Origin: Lachnospiraceae bacterium
Lineage (GTDB): Bacteria; Bacillota; Clostridia; Lachnospirales; Lachnospiraceae
Assembly (NCBI GenBank): GCA_016301965.1
Contig: JAEDOO010000011.1
Location: forward strand, 1 to 24,460
DNA: 24,460 nucleotides
Direction of reading: 5' to 3'
Shown here: positions 1 through 7,403 of the stretch, piece after piece
Layout of the letters: each line of letters starts with the position of its first letter
Numbering within the stretch: the stretch's first letter is position 1
Made by a program: the position numbers and the translations under genes
The notes under the pieces: model-generated
The model's input: only the letters and a program-made list of their open reading frames with translations
What the model was told of the DNA's origin: nothing
The model's database searches: none

Positions 1-420
1 ATTTTTTGCGGCCGCATCAAACTCTTCTTTTTCTTCAAAGGGAACATCCGGCAGGATCAGGCCGTCCATCCCCACCTCGGCAGACCGCTTCATAAACAGC
101 TCTGTACCATAAGAAAATACTACGTTGGCATAGGTCATGAATACCAGCGGTATCTGGCATGTTTTGCGGATCTCTTTCACCATGGTAAAGATCTTATCCG
201 TAGTCACACCGCCGGACAGTGCCCGCAGGTTGGCCCCCTGGATCACCGGTCCCTCTGCCGTGGGATCGGAAAAAGGTATCCCCAGCTCAATAATATCAGC
301 ACCGGCCTCTGCCATGGCAAATACCAGCTGTCTTGTCACCTCCAGTGAGGGATCTCCGCAGGTGATAAACGGAATAAACGCCTTGCCTCCCGCAAAGGCT
401 TCTGTAATTCTCTTATTCAT
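1..420 (-). CDS. trpA: Tryptophan synthase alpha chain, N-terminal half (runs off left edge)
   Basis: The alpha subunit cleaves indole-3-glycerol phosphate to indole and glyceraldehyde-3-phosphate and passes indole to TrpB through a tunnel in the alpha2-beta2 complex. The first 140 codons are present, starting MNKRITEAFAGGKAFIPF; the family is about 260 residues, so the C-terminal half lies outside. The motif IIELGIPFSDP carries the catalytic Glu (E. coli Glu49). The second catalytic position, Asp60 in E. coli (LADG), reads Glu here (SDPTAEGPVIQ). The ATG at 418-420 overlaps the trpB stop by 8 bases, which fits translational coupling, and the shared GGGGAGGATAT region serves as ribosome site. 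The visible part is intact. Its substrate would come from TrpC, which is missing from this operon. Confidence 0.95.
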   Translation of the reverse strand, partial: MNKRITEAFAGGKAFIPFITCGDPSLEVTRQLVFAMAEAGADIIELGIPFSDPTAEGPVIQGANLRALSGGVTTDKIFTMVKEIRKTCQIPLVFMTYANVVFSYGTELFMKRSAEVGMDGLILPDVPFEEKEEFDAAAKN

Positions 421-1597
421 GGATATCCTCCCCTCTATAACGGGCGATGGCGGCACAGTCTTTGTCACCGCGGCCCGAAATGGTGATCACAACAATCTGA
501 TCTTTGCCCATGGTAGGTACGATTTTTCTCGCATAGGCCACCGCGTGGGCACTTTCAATGGCCGGAATGATACCTTCTGTTCTGGACAGATATTCAAAGG
601 CTTCTACCGCCTCATCATCTGTCACGGGTACATACTCGGCTCGGCCGATATCGTATAGATGCGCATGTTCGGGGCCAATGCCGGGATAGTCCAGTCCGGC
701 AGAAATAGAATATACCGGAGCGATCTGTCCATATTCATCCTGGCAGAAATAGGATTTCATGCCGTGAAAGATTCCCAGCTTTCCGGTGGCAATGGTGGCT
801 GCAGTCTCTGCCGTATTGACACCGCGGCCTGCCGCCTCACAGCCGATCAGGCGTACGTCTTTGTCTTCAATGAAGTGATAGAAGGTGCCGATGGCATTGG
901 AGCCTCCGCCAACACAGGCCAGCACCGCATCCGGCAGGCGGCCTTCTTTCTCCAGAATCTGAGTTTTGATTTCTTTGGAGATTACTGCCTGGAAATCCCT
1001 GACGATGGTGGGGAAGGGATGAGGTCCCATGACGGAGCCCAGACAGTAATGGGTATCGGAAATCCGGTTAGTCCATTCCCGCATGGCTTCGGAGACTGCG
1101 TCCTTTAAGGTGGCTGTGCCGGTGGTCACCGGAATTACCTCTGCTCCCAGAAGGCGCATACGATACACATTCAGAGCCTGGCGCTTTGTATCCTCTTCCC
1201 CCATAAATACCACACACTCCATGCCAAGCAGCGCTGCTGCTGTCGCTGTGGCCACACCGTGCTGCCCGGCACCGGTCTCTGCGATCAGACGGGTTTTCCC
1301 CATCTTTTTTGCCAGCAGTGCCTGTCCCAGCACGTTGTTGATCTTGTGGGCGCCGGTATGGTTCAGATCCTCTCTTTTTAAATATACCTTTGCTCCGCCC
1401 AGATCTTCGGTCATATGCGCTGCATAGTACAGACGGGACGGGCGCCCTGCGTATTCGTTCAGAAGTTCTGTCAGTTCCCGGTTGAATTCCGGATCGTCTT
1501 TGTATTTTGTGTAGGCCTCCTCCAGCTCAATCACGGCATTCATCAGAGTTTCCGGGATGTACTGCCCGCCGTGAATGCCAAATCTTCCCTTTGTCAT
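413..1597 (-). CDS. trpB: Tryptophan synthase beta chain
   Basis: The PLP enzyme condenses indole with L-serine to give L-tryptophan. The protein has 394 residues, the usual length, and starts MTKGRFGIHGGQYIPE. The PLP lysine lies in HTGAHKINN and the glycine-rich phosphate loop in CVGGGSNAIG. The start at 1597 is preferred over an in-frame ATG 39 bases upstream because AGGAGG (1605-1610) sits at proper spacing before it. The gene is complete and overlaps trpA. As upstream steps are lost (trpG, trpD, trpC and trpF damaged or absent), TrpB and TrpA could still make tryptophan from indole supplied from outside; that is an inference. Confidence 0.97.
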   Translation of the reverse strand: MTKGRFGIHGGQYIPETLMNAVIELEEAYTKYKDDPEFNRELTELLNEYAGRPSRLYYAAHMTEDLGGAKVYLKREDLNHTGAHKINNVLGQALLAKKMGKTRLIAETGAGQHGVATATAAALLGMECVVFMGEEDTKRQALNVYRMRLLGAEVIPVTTGTATLKDAVSEAMREWTNRISDTHYCLGSVMGPHPFPTIVRDFQAVISKEIKTQILEKEGRLPDAVLACVGGGSNAIGTFYHFIEDKDVRLIGCEAAGRGVNTAETAATIATGKLGIFHGMKSYFCQDEYGQIAPVYSISAGLDYPGIGPEHAHLYDIGRAEYVPVTDDEAVEAFEYLSRTEGIIPAIESAHAVAYARKIVPTMGKDQIVVITISGRGDKDCAAIARYRGEDIHE

Positions 1598-1637
1598 TAT
1601 ATGTTCCTCCTGTTTGCTGCCGCATTGGCGGCGCATA

Positions 1638-2021
1638 TTATCTGTTATTTCTCACTAGCCGCACTGCCTGACGGATCAGCTGTTCATCTTTTTTCCTGTC
1701 AATCTCCACACTGCTGGACAGATCCACCGCCCAGGGCTTCAGCCGTTCTATGGCCTCCGCCATATTTTCGCAGCTTAAGCCTCCGGCCAGAAACCAGGGC
1801 CGTCGGATTTTTGGCACCAGGTTCCAGCCAAAGGTCTGGCCACCCCCATAGCCCTGATCCAGCAGTATATAATCTGCCGGACTCTCTAAAGTTTTTTCTA
1901 TATCTCCTCTGCTGCGAACCTTAAACGCCTTGATCACCGGCTTTTTTGTCTTTTTCTGCAGCCATTGGATCGTCTCCGGTGATTCATTGCCGTGCAGCTG
2001 CGCCAGGGCTATAGTTCCCTC
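1638..2021 (-). pseudogene. trpF: Phosphoribosylanthranilate isomerase, C-terminal fragment
   Basis: TrpF isomerises N-(5-phosphoribosyl)anthranilate, step three of Trp synthesis. About 127 codons remain of an enzyme of roughly 200. Reading minus from 2021 gives EGTIALAQLHGNESPETIQW, containing the conserved QLHG-E strand, then YILLDQGYGGGQTFGW and FLAGGLSCENM, both typical of the second half. The first 75-80 residues, with the catalytic Cys near the N-terminus, are missing. Upstream the frame runs into trpG sequence in a different register and meets TAG at 2052-2054. An internal GTG at 1937 could start a 99-residue piece but would lack the QLHG strand. The usual FDW motif reads FGW. It ends 40 bases before the trpB ATG. 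Almost certainly non-functional. Confidence 0.88.
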
Positions 2022-2169
2022 ATCGGATGATGGCTTCCGGCTGCATCTGTTCTATCTCTTCTACCGTAAGATCATCATTTCGAACCACCCGGATATCCGG
2101 CTCTACAGAACCGATCAGCTGATATACGTTATAGGAAAAACTGTCATAATTATCGATCAGCAGTATCAT
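2020..2169 (-). pseudogene. trpG: Anthranilate synthase component II (glutamine amidotransferase), N-terminal fragment
   Basis: TrpG supplies ammonia from glutamine to TrpE. The 49 codons begin MILLIDNYDSFSYNVYQLIG, the unmistakable start of class I amidotransferases of the TrpG/PabA type, and run to MQPEAII, where the family continues with SPGPG. Here the next codons are CGA TGA, so translation stops at 2020. The Cys-His-Glu catalytic triad and most of the domain are absent. The ATG overlaps the trpE stop as ATGA, with an AGGAGG-like site inside trpE. The sequence continues without a break into trpF sequence, so this is a deletion junction rather than a simple point stop. Any product would be a short inactive peptide. 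Confidence 0.9.
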
Positions 2170-3653
2170 ATCAGTCCCTCCTGTGCTTCCTCTATGGCCT
2201 TTATCACTGCCATGGATTTGTTTGCGCATTCCTCGTATTCTTTCTGCGGTACACTGTCCGCCACAATACCGGCTCCGGAGCGAATGCATACTTCTCCGTT
2301 TTTCTTATAGGCCAGCCGGATGGCTATACATACATCCAGATTTCCGGAGAAATCCAGATAACCGATGGCCCCGCCGTAAATGCCCCGGCGGCTCTGCTCC
2401 AACTCCTCGATGATCTCGCAGGCCCTGAATTTCGGTGCTCCCGAAAGGGTTCCCGCAGGCAGGATAGCATCAACTGCATCCAGTGCATCTTTGTCTTTCC
2501 GTATCTCCCCGCGAATGGTGGAACCGATATGCATCACGTGAGAATATCTCTCGATGTTCATATATTTTTCCACCTCAACGGTACCGATTTTACTGACCTT
2601 GCCCAGATCGTTTCTTCCAAGATCCACCAGCATATTGTGTTCGGCCCGCTCTTTTTCATCCGCCAGAAGTTCTTTTTCCAGCTTTACGTCCTGCTCCTTT
2701 GTCTTTCCCCGGGGTCTTGTTCCGGCCAATGGGAAAGTATGCAGTATCTCCTCTTTCAGACTTACCAGTGTTTCCGGCGATGAACCGGCGATCTCGATAT
2801 CGTCACTGTTAAAATAAAACATGTAAGGCGACGGATTTGTGGCTCTGAGTACACGATACGTATCAAACAGACTTCCTGCTGCCCTGGCTCTGCGGGGATT
2901 GGACAGCACCACCTGGAAGATATCCCCCTCCCGGATATACTGCCGGGCCGTTTCTACCATCTCGCAGAACCTTTTCTCCTCAAACTGAGGATGAATAGGT
3001 TCTGCCAGCCGAATAGGCTGAAATTCCATGGGTCTTCCTTTTTTCAAAAGTGCAAGCATATCGCTGATCTGCTTTTCGGCTTTCTGATACGACGTTTCCA
3101 GATCCTGCGTCTGTACACCGGCAATCAGAAAAATCTTCTGCCTGTAATGGTCAAAGGCGATCACCTGGTCAAACAGCATCAGATCCACATCTTTAAAATC
3201 CCCTTCGCCGTGCCTCTCCAATTTCAGCTTCGGTTCACTGTATCGGATATATTCATAGGAAAAATAGCCTACCAGACCGCCTGTAAAAGGTGGCATATTT
3301 TCCATTTGGGGACTTCTGTATTTCTCCAGAATCTTTCGAATTTCCTTGTTTGGGTGATCCACCTGCATCTCCTTTTCTCCCAGAGTTCCCTCATCATTCG
3401 TGGAACGGATCCGCAAAAATCCTTCACTGCAGGTGATCTCCATAATCGGATCAAATCCCAGAAAAGAATACCGGCCCCAGTTTTCATCCTGACTGGCACT
3501 CTCCAGAAGATAACAGTGACGGCTGGCTCCCCGCAGAATGCGCATGACCTGTACCGGGGTAAACTCATCCGCGTAAATCTCCCGGCAGACGGGAACTCTT
3601 TTGTATTCTCCTGATGCTGCAAGTTTTTTTACTTCTTCCCTTGTCGGATACAT
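2166..3653 (-). CDS. trpE: Anthranilate synthase component I
   Basis: TrpE converts chorismate plus ammonia to anthranilate, the first committed step of tryptophan synthesis. The 495 residues are full length. The N-terminal region holds CYLLES (about residues 47-52), the LLES motif of the feedback-inhibition Trp pocket, and GRYSFLG. The chorismate-binding domain shows FQVVLSNPRRA, SSPETLVSL, PLAGTRPRG, LVDLGRNDLGKV, HIGSTIRG and IRSGAGIVADSVPQKEYEE. AGGAGG lies four bases before the ATG. The gene is the first of the operon, behind a Trp T-box. Because trpG is broken, this TrpE could only use free ammonia unless another amidotransferase such as PabA is encoded elsewhere; that is an inference. 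Confidence 0.97.
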   Translation of the reverse strand: MYPTREEVKKLAASGEYKRVPVCREIYADEFTPVQVMRILRGASRHCYLLESASQDENWGRYSFLGFDPIMEITCSEGFLRIRSTNDEGTLGEKEMQVDHPNKEIRKILEKYRSPQMENMPPFTGGLVGYFSYEYIRYSEPKLKLERHGEGDFKDVDLMLFDQVIAFDHYRQKIFLIAGVQTQDLETSYQKAEKQISDMLALLKKGRPMEFQPIRLAEPIHPQFEEKRFCEMVETARQYIREGDIFQVVLSNPRRARAAGSLFDTYRVLRATNPSPYMFYFNSDDIEIAGSSPETLVSLKEEILHTFPLAGTRPRGKTKEQDVKLEKELLADEKERAEHNMLVDLGRNDLGKVSKIGTVEVEKYMNIERYSHVMHIGSTIRGEIRKDKDALDAVDAILPAGTLSGAPKFRACEIIEELEQSRRGIYGGAIGYLDFSGNLDVCIAIRLAYKKNGEVCIRSGAGIVADSVPQKEYEECANKSMAVIKAIEEAQEGLI

Positions 3654-3693
3654 AAAACCTCCTTTGTGGGGCGGTTTTGCATTTTTTTACAAT

Positions 3694-3731
3694 AAAAAAA
3701 CCCGCCCATGACAATATATTTGTCAAGGACG
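3694..3731 (-). terminator. T-box intrinsic terminator before trpE
   Basis: On the minus strand CGTCCTTGACA (3731-3721) pairs with TGTCATGGGCG (3713-3703) around a short AT loop, with one U-U mismatch, and is followed by seven T residues at 3700-3694. The 5' arm overlaps the CCTTG needed for the antiterminator. Confidence 0.9.
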
Positions 3732-3989
3732 AGCGATTCAGCTAATCTACCCGCGGTGCCACCTTGCTTTACGGTCTATCCACCGTACACTTGTCGGAAT
3801 ACCATCATATTCCCGGCAACTGACGTATGCCCTCACGTCACAGAATACTCAGCTGTAAAAACCTTTGACTGTGCCCTCCGCGGTCCATTTGGCAGCCTGC
3901 ATTTCCGCCCGGCTCTCACCTGCCCGGACTCTCTGTGCGCGCACAACTGCTTTGATCTCCGCTTCAACGGTTTATTTCGTTAAATTGTT
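3694..3989 (-). promoter_or_regulatory. T-box riboswitch leader, tRNA-Trp specific
   Basis: The leader RNA upstream of trpE carries the T-box sequence AAGGTGGCACCGCGGGT at 3749-3765 (minus). Stem I contains AGAGAG and GGTGAGAGCC elements and a specifier region reading AAATGGACC, so the likely specifier codon is TGG (3885-3887), matching tryptophan. The UGGC in the T-box bulge would pair with a tRNA end GCCA, that is discriminator G, as expected for bacterial tRNA-Trp. The CAAGG before the T-box can pair with CCTTG in the terminator arm, giving mutually exclusive antiterminator and terminator forms. Known behaviour of the family: uncharged tRNA stabilises the antiterminator and switches transcription on. 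The codon assignment is by eye and position, not by folding. Confidence 0.93.
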
Positions 3990-3995
3990 GATCAT

Positions 3996-4024
3996 ACTTT
4001 AACACCATATCATCCCCTTGTCAA
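3996..4024 (-). promoter_or_regulatory. Promoter of the trp operon
   Basis: A perfect TTGACA (4024-4019) is followed after 17 bases by TAAAGT (4001-3996) on the minus strand. It places the start of transcription near 3989, directly before stem I of the T-box leader. No TrpR-type operator was recognised. Confidence 0.8.
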
Positions 4025-4071
4025 TATTGAATTATATTTCCGTAATTTTTGATGAATATACGATTTATGGT

Positions 4072-4100
4072 TTGTTACTTCCGACGAAATATAGTACAAT
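4072..4100 (+). promoter_or_regulatory. Candidate promoter of the L-xylulose operon
   Basis: TTGTTA (4072-4077), 17 bases, then TACAAT (4095-4100) on the plus strand, about 50 bases before the lyxK ATG. It is divergent from the trp promoter about 50 bases away. No clear operator or catabolite-repression box was seen. Confidence 0.6.
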
Positions 4101-4149
4101 AGTGATATCTGAATTTATACATATTTTTTTCATACAGGAGGACTCTATC

Positions 4150-5670
4150 ATGAAATATTTAATGGGTATCGACAATGGCGGCACCTTCTCCAAAGCAGCC
4201 ATTTTCGACGAAAACGGTACACAGATCTCTGTAGCCAGTGTCCCCACTGTCACCATCACACCAAAGCCCGGCTATACCGAGCGTGACATGAATGAGCTCT
4301 GGGAAGTCAACGCTGAGGCTGTTCGTCTTTCCATCGAAAAGAGTGGTATCGATCCGAAGGATATCGCCGGTGTGTCTTTTTCCGGTCACGGTAAAGGTCT
4401 GTATCTGGTAGGCTACGACGGAAAACCCAGCTACAACGGTATCGTGTCTACAGATATGCGTGCCTGGGAATACATTGACAAATGGAGCGCTGATGGCACT
4501 AAAGAAAAGATCTATCCCATGTCCTACCAGACGATTCTGGCCTGCCAGCCGGTAGCTCTTCTTGCCTGGCTGCGTGACCATGAGCCTGAGGTACTGGAAA
4601 ATACCAAATACATTTTCCACGTAAAAGATTATGTACGTTATATGCTCACCGGTGAAGCTTATGCAGAGTACACCGATTCCACCGGCGGCAATCTGGTAAA
4701 TCTGAACACCAAACAGTATGACAAAGAACTTCTGGACTGCTTCGGCCTTGGTATGTGCATGGACAAGCTGCCCCCGCTGAAATATTCTGCGGAAATCTGC
4801 GGCTATGTGACAGAGGAAGCCAGCAAGAAGACAGGGCTTCCGGCAGGTATTCCTGCTGCCGCCGGCATGTTTGACGTAGACGCCTGCGGTATCGGTTCCG
4901 GCCTTACGGATCCGGACAAACTTTGCATGATCGCCGGTACCTGGAGTATCAATGAATATATCTCCAAAGAGCCTATCGCCAACGGTACTGTTGATTTAAA
5001 CTCCATGTTCTGTATGCCGGGTTATTTCCTGGTGGAGGAGTCCAGCCCGACATCTGCGGGAAATATGGAGTGGTTTATCCGTAACCTGATGAGCTACGAA
5101 AAGGCAGAAGCAAAAGAGAATGGAGGTTCTGTTTATGACATCACCAACGAATGGGTAGATTCCATTGATCCGAAGGATTCTAATGTAATCTTCCTCCCAT
5201 TCTTAAACGGCTCCAACGAAGATGCGCTGGCAAAGGGAACCTTTATCGGTCTGACCGCATTCCATAACAAAAAACATATGCTTCGCGCCGTATATGAAGG
5301 TATCGTATTCTCTCATCTGACCCACGTAAAAAAATTGCTTCGCAATCGTCCGGCTCCGGAAAGTATACGTCTCTCCGGCGGTGCTGCCAATTCTGACGTA
5401 TGGGTACAGATCTTTGCCGATGCTTTCCAGATCCCGATTGATGTGATCGAGGATAAGGAGATCGGTGCACAGGGTGCTGCTATTGCTGCTGGTATTGCTG
5501 CCGGTATTTATACCGATTATGAAGATGCAGTCAAGAAAACCGTTAAGATCACTAAGACCATCTATCCGAGGCCGGAATACAAAGAGGTTTATGAAGAGAA
5601 ATACGCCACCTACCGGGCAGTCATTGATGCTCTCGGCCAGGGCGGTGCATGGAAGAGATTTAAAAACTAA
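4150..5670 (+). CDS. lyxK: FGGY-family L-xylulose kinase
   Basis: Cytoplasmic sugar kinase that most likely phosphorylates L-xylulose to L-xylulose 5-phosphate. The protein has 506 residues, close to E. coli LyxK (498), and shares its features throughout: LMGIDNGGTFSKAAIFD (phosphate 1 loop), PGYTERDMNELW, SFSGHGKGLYLV, AAGMFDVDACGIG, MIAGTWSINEYI, SSPTSAGNMEWF, PFLNGSN, AVYEGIVFSHLTHV and LSGGAANSDVW. The start at 4150 is chosen because AGGAGG lies at 4136-4141; the open frame extends 44 codons further upstream without a ribosome site and across the promoter. The next gene encodes the epimerase for the product, which supports the substrate. Other L-pentulose or pentitol substrates cannot be excluded. 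Confidence 0.9.
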   Translation: MKYLMGIDNGGTFSKAAIFDENGTQISVASVPTVTITPKPGYTERDMNELWEVNAEAVRLSIEKSGIDPKDIAGVSFSGHGKGLYLVGYDGKPSYNGIVSTDMRAWEYIDKWSADGTKEKIYPMSYQTILACQPVALLAWLRDHEPEVLENTKYIFHVKDYVRYMLTGEAYAEYTDSTGGNLVNLNTKQYDKELLDCFGLGMCMDKLPPLKYSAEICGYVTEEASKKTGLPAGIPAAAGMFDVDACGIGSGLTDPDKLCMIAGTWSINEYISKEPIANGTVDLNSMFCMPGYFLVEESSPTSAGNMEWFIRNLMSYEKAEAKENGGSVYDITNEWVDSIDPKDSNVIFLPFLNGSNEDALAKGTFIGLTAFHNKKHMLRAVYEGIVFSHLTHVKKLLRNRPAPESIRLSGGAANSDVWVQIFADAFQIPIDVIEDKEIGAQGAAIAAGIAAGIYTDYEDAVKKTVKITKTIYPRPEYKEVYEEKYATYRAVIDALGQGGAWKRFKN

Positions 5671-5763
5671 AGCAAAAACAGCATATGCAGTTTTAAGCTG
5701 TATACACTGCAGCATTATATGCAATGTTTTTGCAATCTTTATATGATAAAAAGGGGTGAATAT

Positions 5764-6603
5764 ATGAAAGCATATCAAATCGGATTATACGAAAAAGCCA
5801 TGCCCGGAGATCTGACCTGGCGTGAAAAGCTGGAAACAGCAAAAGAGCTGGGCTACGATTTTGTGGAGCTCAGCGTCGATGAGACCGATGCCAAACTGGC
5901 TCGTCTGGACATGAGCCGTGAGGCACGTCTGGAAATTCTCAAAATCATCAATGAAGTCGGCATACCCTTTGGCAGCATGTGCCTGTCCGGTCACCGCAAA
6001 TATCCTCTGGGCAGTTCCGATCCGAATACAGAAGCTCGGGGTATGGAAATCATGGAAAAAGCCATTCAACTGGCTGCGGATCTGGGCATCCGGATCATCC
6101 AATTGGCTGGATACGATGTATATTATGAAACTTCCACACCGGAAACTGTGGCTCGTTTCGCAGAAAATCTCAAAAAAGCAACCATGATGGCTGCAAGAGC
6201 CGGTGTAGTGCTTGGTTTTGAGACTATGGAGACAGAGTTTATGAACACCGTCGGTAAATCCATGCAATATGTGGATCTTGTTAATTCTCCGTACCTTGGC
6301 GTGTATCCGGATTCCGGAAACTTAAAGAATGCCGCAGTTACCTATGGCACAGATGTATATGAGGATATCCGTCTGGGTGCCGGACATACTGTGGCCATGC
6401 ATCTGAAAGAAACTGTTCCGGGTAAATTCCGGGAAATCCATTTCGGTACAGGCCACGTGAATTTTAAGGAAACTATTGATACAGCGTGGGATATCGGTGT
6501 TCGCCGTTTTGTTACAGAGATGTGGTATGTGGGTCAGAATAACTGGAGAGCAGATATACAGGAAGCCCATGATATGATGTGTGTGATTCTTGATAAGAAA
6601 TAA
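5764..6603 (+). CDS. ulaE: L-xylulose-5-phosphate (L-ribulose-5-phosphate) 3-epimerase
   Basis: TIM-barrel epimerase of the UlaE/SgaU/SgbU family that interconverts L-xylulose 5-phosphate and L-ribulose 5-phosphate. The 279 residues match the family length of about 285. Recognisable stretches are GLYEKAMPGDLTWREKL, DFVELSVDETDAKLARLDM, SMCLSGHRKYPLGSSD, GIRIIQLAGYDVYYE, GFETMETEFMNTV, YPDSGNLKN, MHLKETVPGKFREIHFG and FVTEMWYVG, with the metal-binding Glu, Asp, His and Glu typical of the fold. The ATG at 5764 follows AAGGGGTG. A 93-base spacer after lyxK contains partial inverted repeats (GCATAT...ATATGC) but no clear terminator, so the two genes probably form one operon. The next enzyme, an L-ribulose-5-phosphate 4-epimerase, is not in the window. 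Confidence 0.92.
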   Translation: MKAYQIGLYEKAMPGDLTWREKLETAKELGYDFVELSVDETDAKLARLDMSREARLEILKIINEVGIPFGSMCLSGHRKYPLGSSDPNTEARGMEIMEKAIQLAADLGIRIIQLAGYDVYYETSTPETVARFAENLKKATMMAARAGVVLGFETMETEFMNTVGKSMQYVDLVNSPYLGVYPDSGNLKNAAVTYGTDVYEDIRLGAGHTVAMHLKETVPGKFREIHFGTGHVNFKETIDTAWDIGVRRFVTEMWYVGQNNWRADIQEAHDMMCVILDKK

Positions 6604-6630
6604 TACGTTGACATTAAATGGATAACGGAC

Positions 6631-6662
6631 AGGGCTGGGGTTCTCCGAAGAGCCTCAGCCCT
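6631..6662. terminator. Hairpin between convergent ulaE and the YfcE-like gene
   Basis: AGGGCTGGGG pairs with CCTCAGCCCT and the stem continues as TTCT/AGAG around a CCGA loop, giving up to 14 to 16 pairs. There is no clean T-tract on either side (plus continues GATATTTACAG), so its strength as an intrinsic terminator is uncertain. The convergent position favours a shared terminator. Confidence 0.7.
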
Positions 6663-6667
6663 GATAT

Positions 6668-7213
6668 TTACAGTTCTTCCTCATGATAGAGCTCTCCATC
6701 CAGAGTTTTCCAGTCGGCATGACCATTTTCCAGCGTCATATAGCTGTGGAAACTGTTCTCCTTCGGAATCGACGTTGATCCTGGATTCAGATAGAGATTT
6801 CCGTCTCCAAAGGGTGTCCATGCGGGAATATGCGTATGACCGTGAAGAAGGATATCTCCCGGAGCAAAGGGCAGCGGATGGGTCATATTGATCTTATGAC
6901 CGTGCGTCACATAAAGCAGACGATCTCCCACCGGCAATATTGCGTAATCTGCCAGAATCGGAAATTGAAGCACCATCTGATCCACTTCTGTATCACAGTT
7001 TCCGCGCACACAAAGTATCTTTTCTTTCCGCGCATTTAACAGTTCGATAACTTCCTTAGGGGCATACTCCTTCGGCAGATCATTTCTTGGTCCGTGATAC
7101 AATACATCTCCCAAAAGCAAAAGACGGTCTGCCTGTTCCCGGTCAAAAGCCTCCAGCATCTGTCTGCAGTAATATGCAGAACCGTGTACATCTGATGCGA
7201 TCATCCATTTCAT
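6668..7213 (-). CDS. YfcE-type metallophosphoesterase
   Basis: Calcineurin-like phosphodiesterase of the YfcE/MJ0936 group, 181 residues (E. coli YfcE 184). Metal-binding motifs occur in order: ASDVHGS near the start (D-x-H), LLLGDVLYHGP (GD), VRGNCDTEVD (GNxD in place of GNHD), YVTHGHK and LLHGHTHIP (GHTH), then NPGSTSIP. Such enzymes hydrolyse phosphodiester model substrates with Mn2+; the natural substrate is not known. The start at 7213 follows AAGGAG at proper spacing; an ATG 18 bases upstream overlaps that ribosome site. It lies downstream of the Nudix gene on the same strand, 142 bases away, and may be cotranscribed. Confidence 0.92.
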   Translation of the reverse strand: MKWMIASDVHGSAYYCRQMLEAFDREQADRLLLLGDVLYHGPRNDLPKEYAPKEVIELLNARKEKILCVRGNCDTEVDQMVLQFPILADYAILPVGDRLLYVTHGHKINMTHPLPFAPGDILLHGHTHIPAWTPFGDGNLYLNPGSTSIPKENSFHSYMTLENGHADWKTLDGELYHEEEL

Positions 7214-7241
7214 AGATTTTCTCCTTCTCATCCAATATAAT

Positions 7242-7403
7242 ATTATCCATCAACCTGCAGTTCTCTTTAGATATTCTCCCCTTTATGTAGAATTCGGCTG
7301 CTTTCCTTATAACTGCTGTCTTTAGTTTTTCTTTCGTCTTGCAAAATTCGGCTGCTTACTTTATATCTGCTGCCTTTAAATATTCCCCAACCATGCGAAA
7401 TTC
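7242..7403 (-). repeat. Degenerate 54-nt tandem repeats at the 3' end of the Nudix gene
   Basis: On the minus strand, unit 1 (7403-7350) contains the last 15 codons and stop of the Nudix gene. Unit 2 (7349-7296) matches it at 39 of 54 bases by hand count; both begin GAATTT-GCA and end GCAGCC. A third, weaker unit begins GAATTC at 7295. The unit is 18 codons, and the frame stays open past the TAA at 7356-7358 through units 2 and 3, reading EFCKTKEKLKTAVIRKAA then EFYIKGRISKENCRLM. This suggests in-frame duplication of a helical tail, followed by a stop in unit 1 (AAG TAA where unit 2 has AGG AAA). Confidence 0.75.

Noticed and set aside
1638..1937. A stand-alone 99-residue gene starting at the GTG at 1937
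   Set aside because: It is only the C-terminal half of TrpF; the frame is open above it and contains the conserved QLHG strand, so it is part of a truncated trpF.
4018..4149. Upstream extension of the lyxK frame (44 more codons)
   Set aside because: It crosses both promoters, has no ribosome site and is not part of the kinase fold; AGGAGG before 4150 fixes the start.
5671..5763. Inverted repeats between lyxK and ulaE as a terminator
   Set aside because: Arms are interrupted and there is no T-tract after the stem; more likely a minor intercistronic structure.
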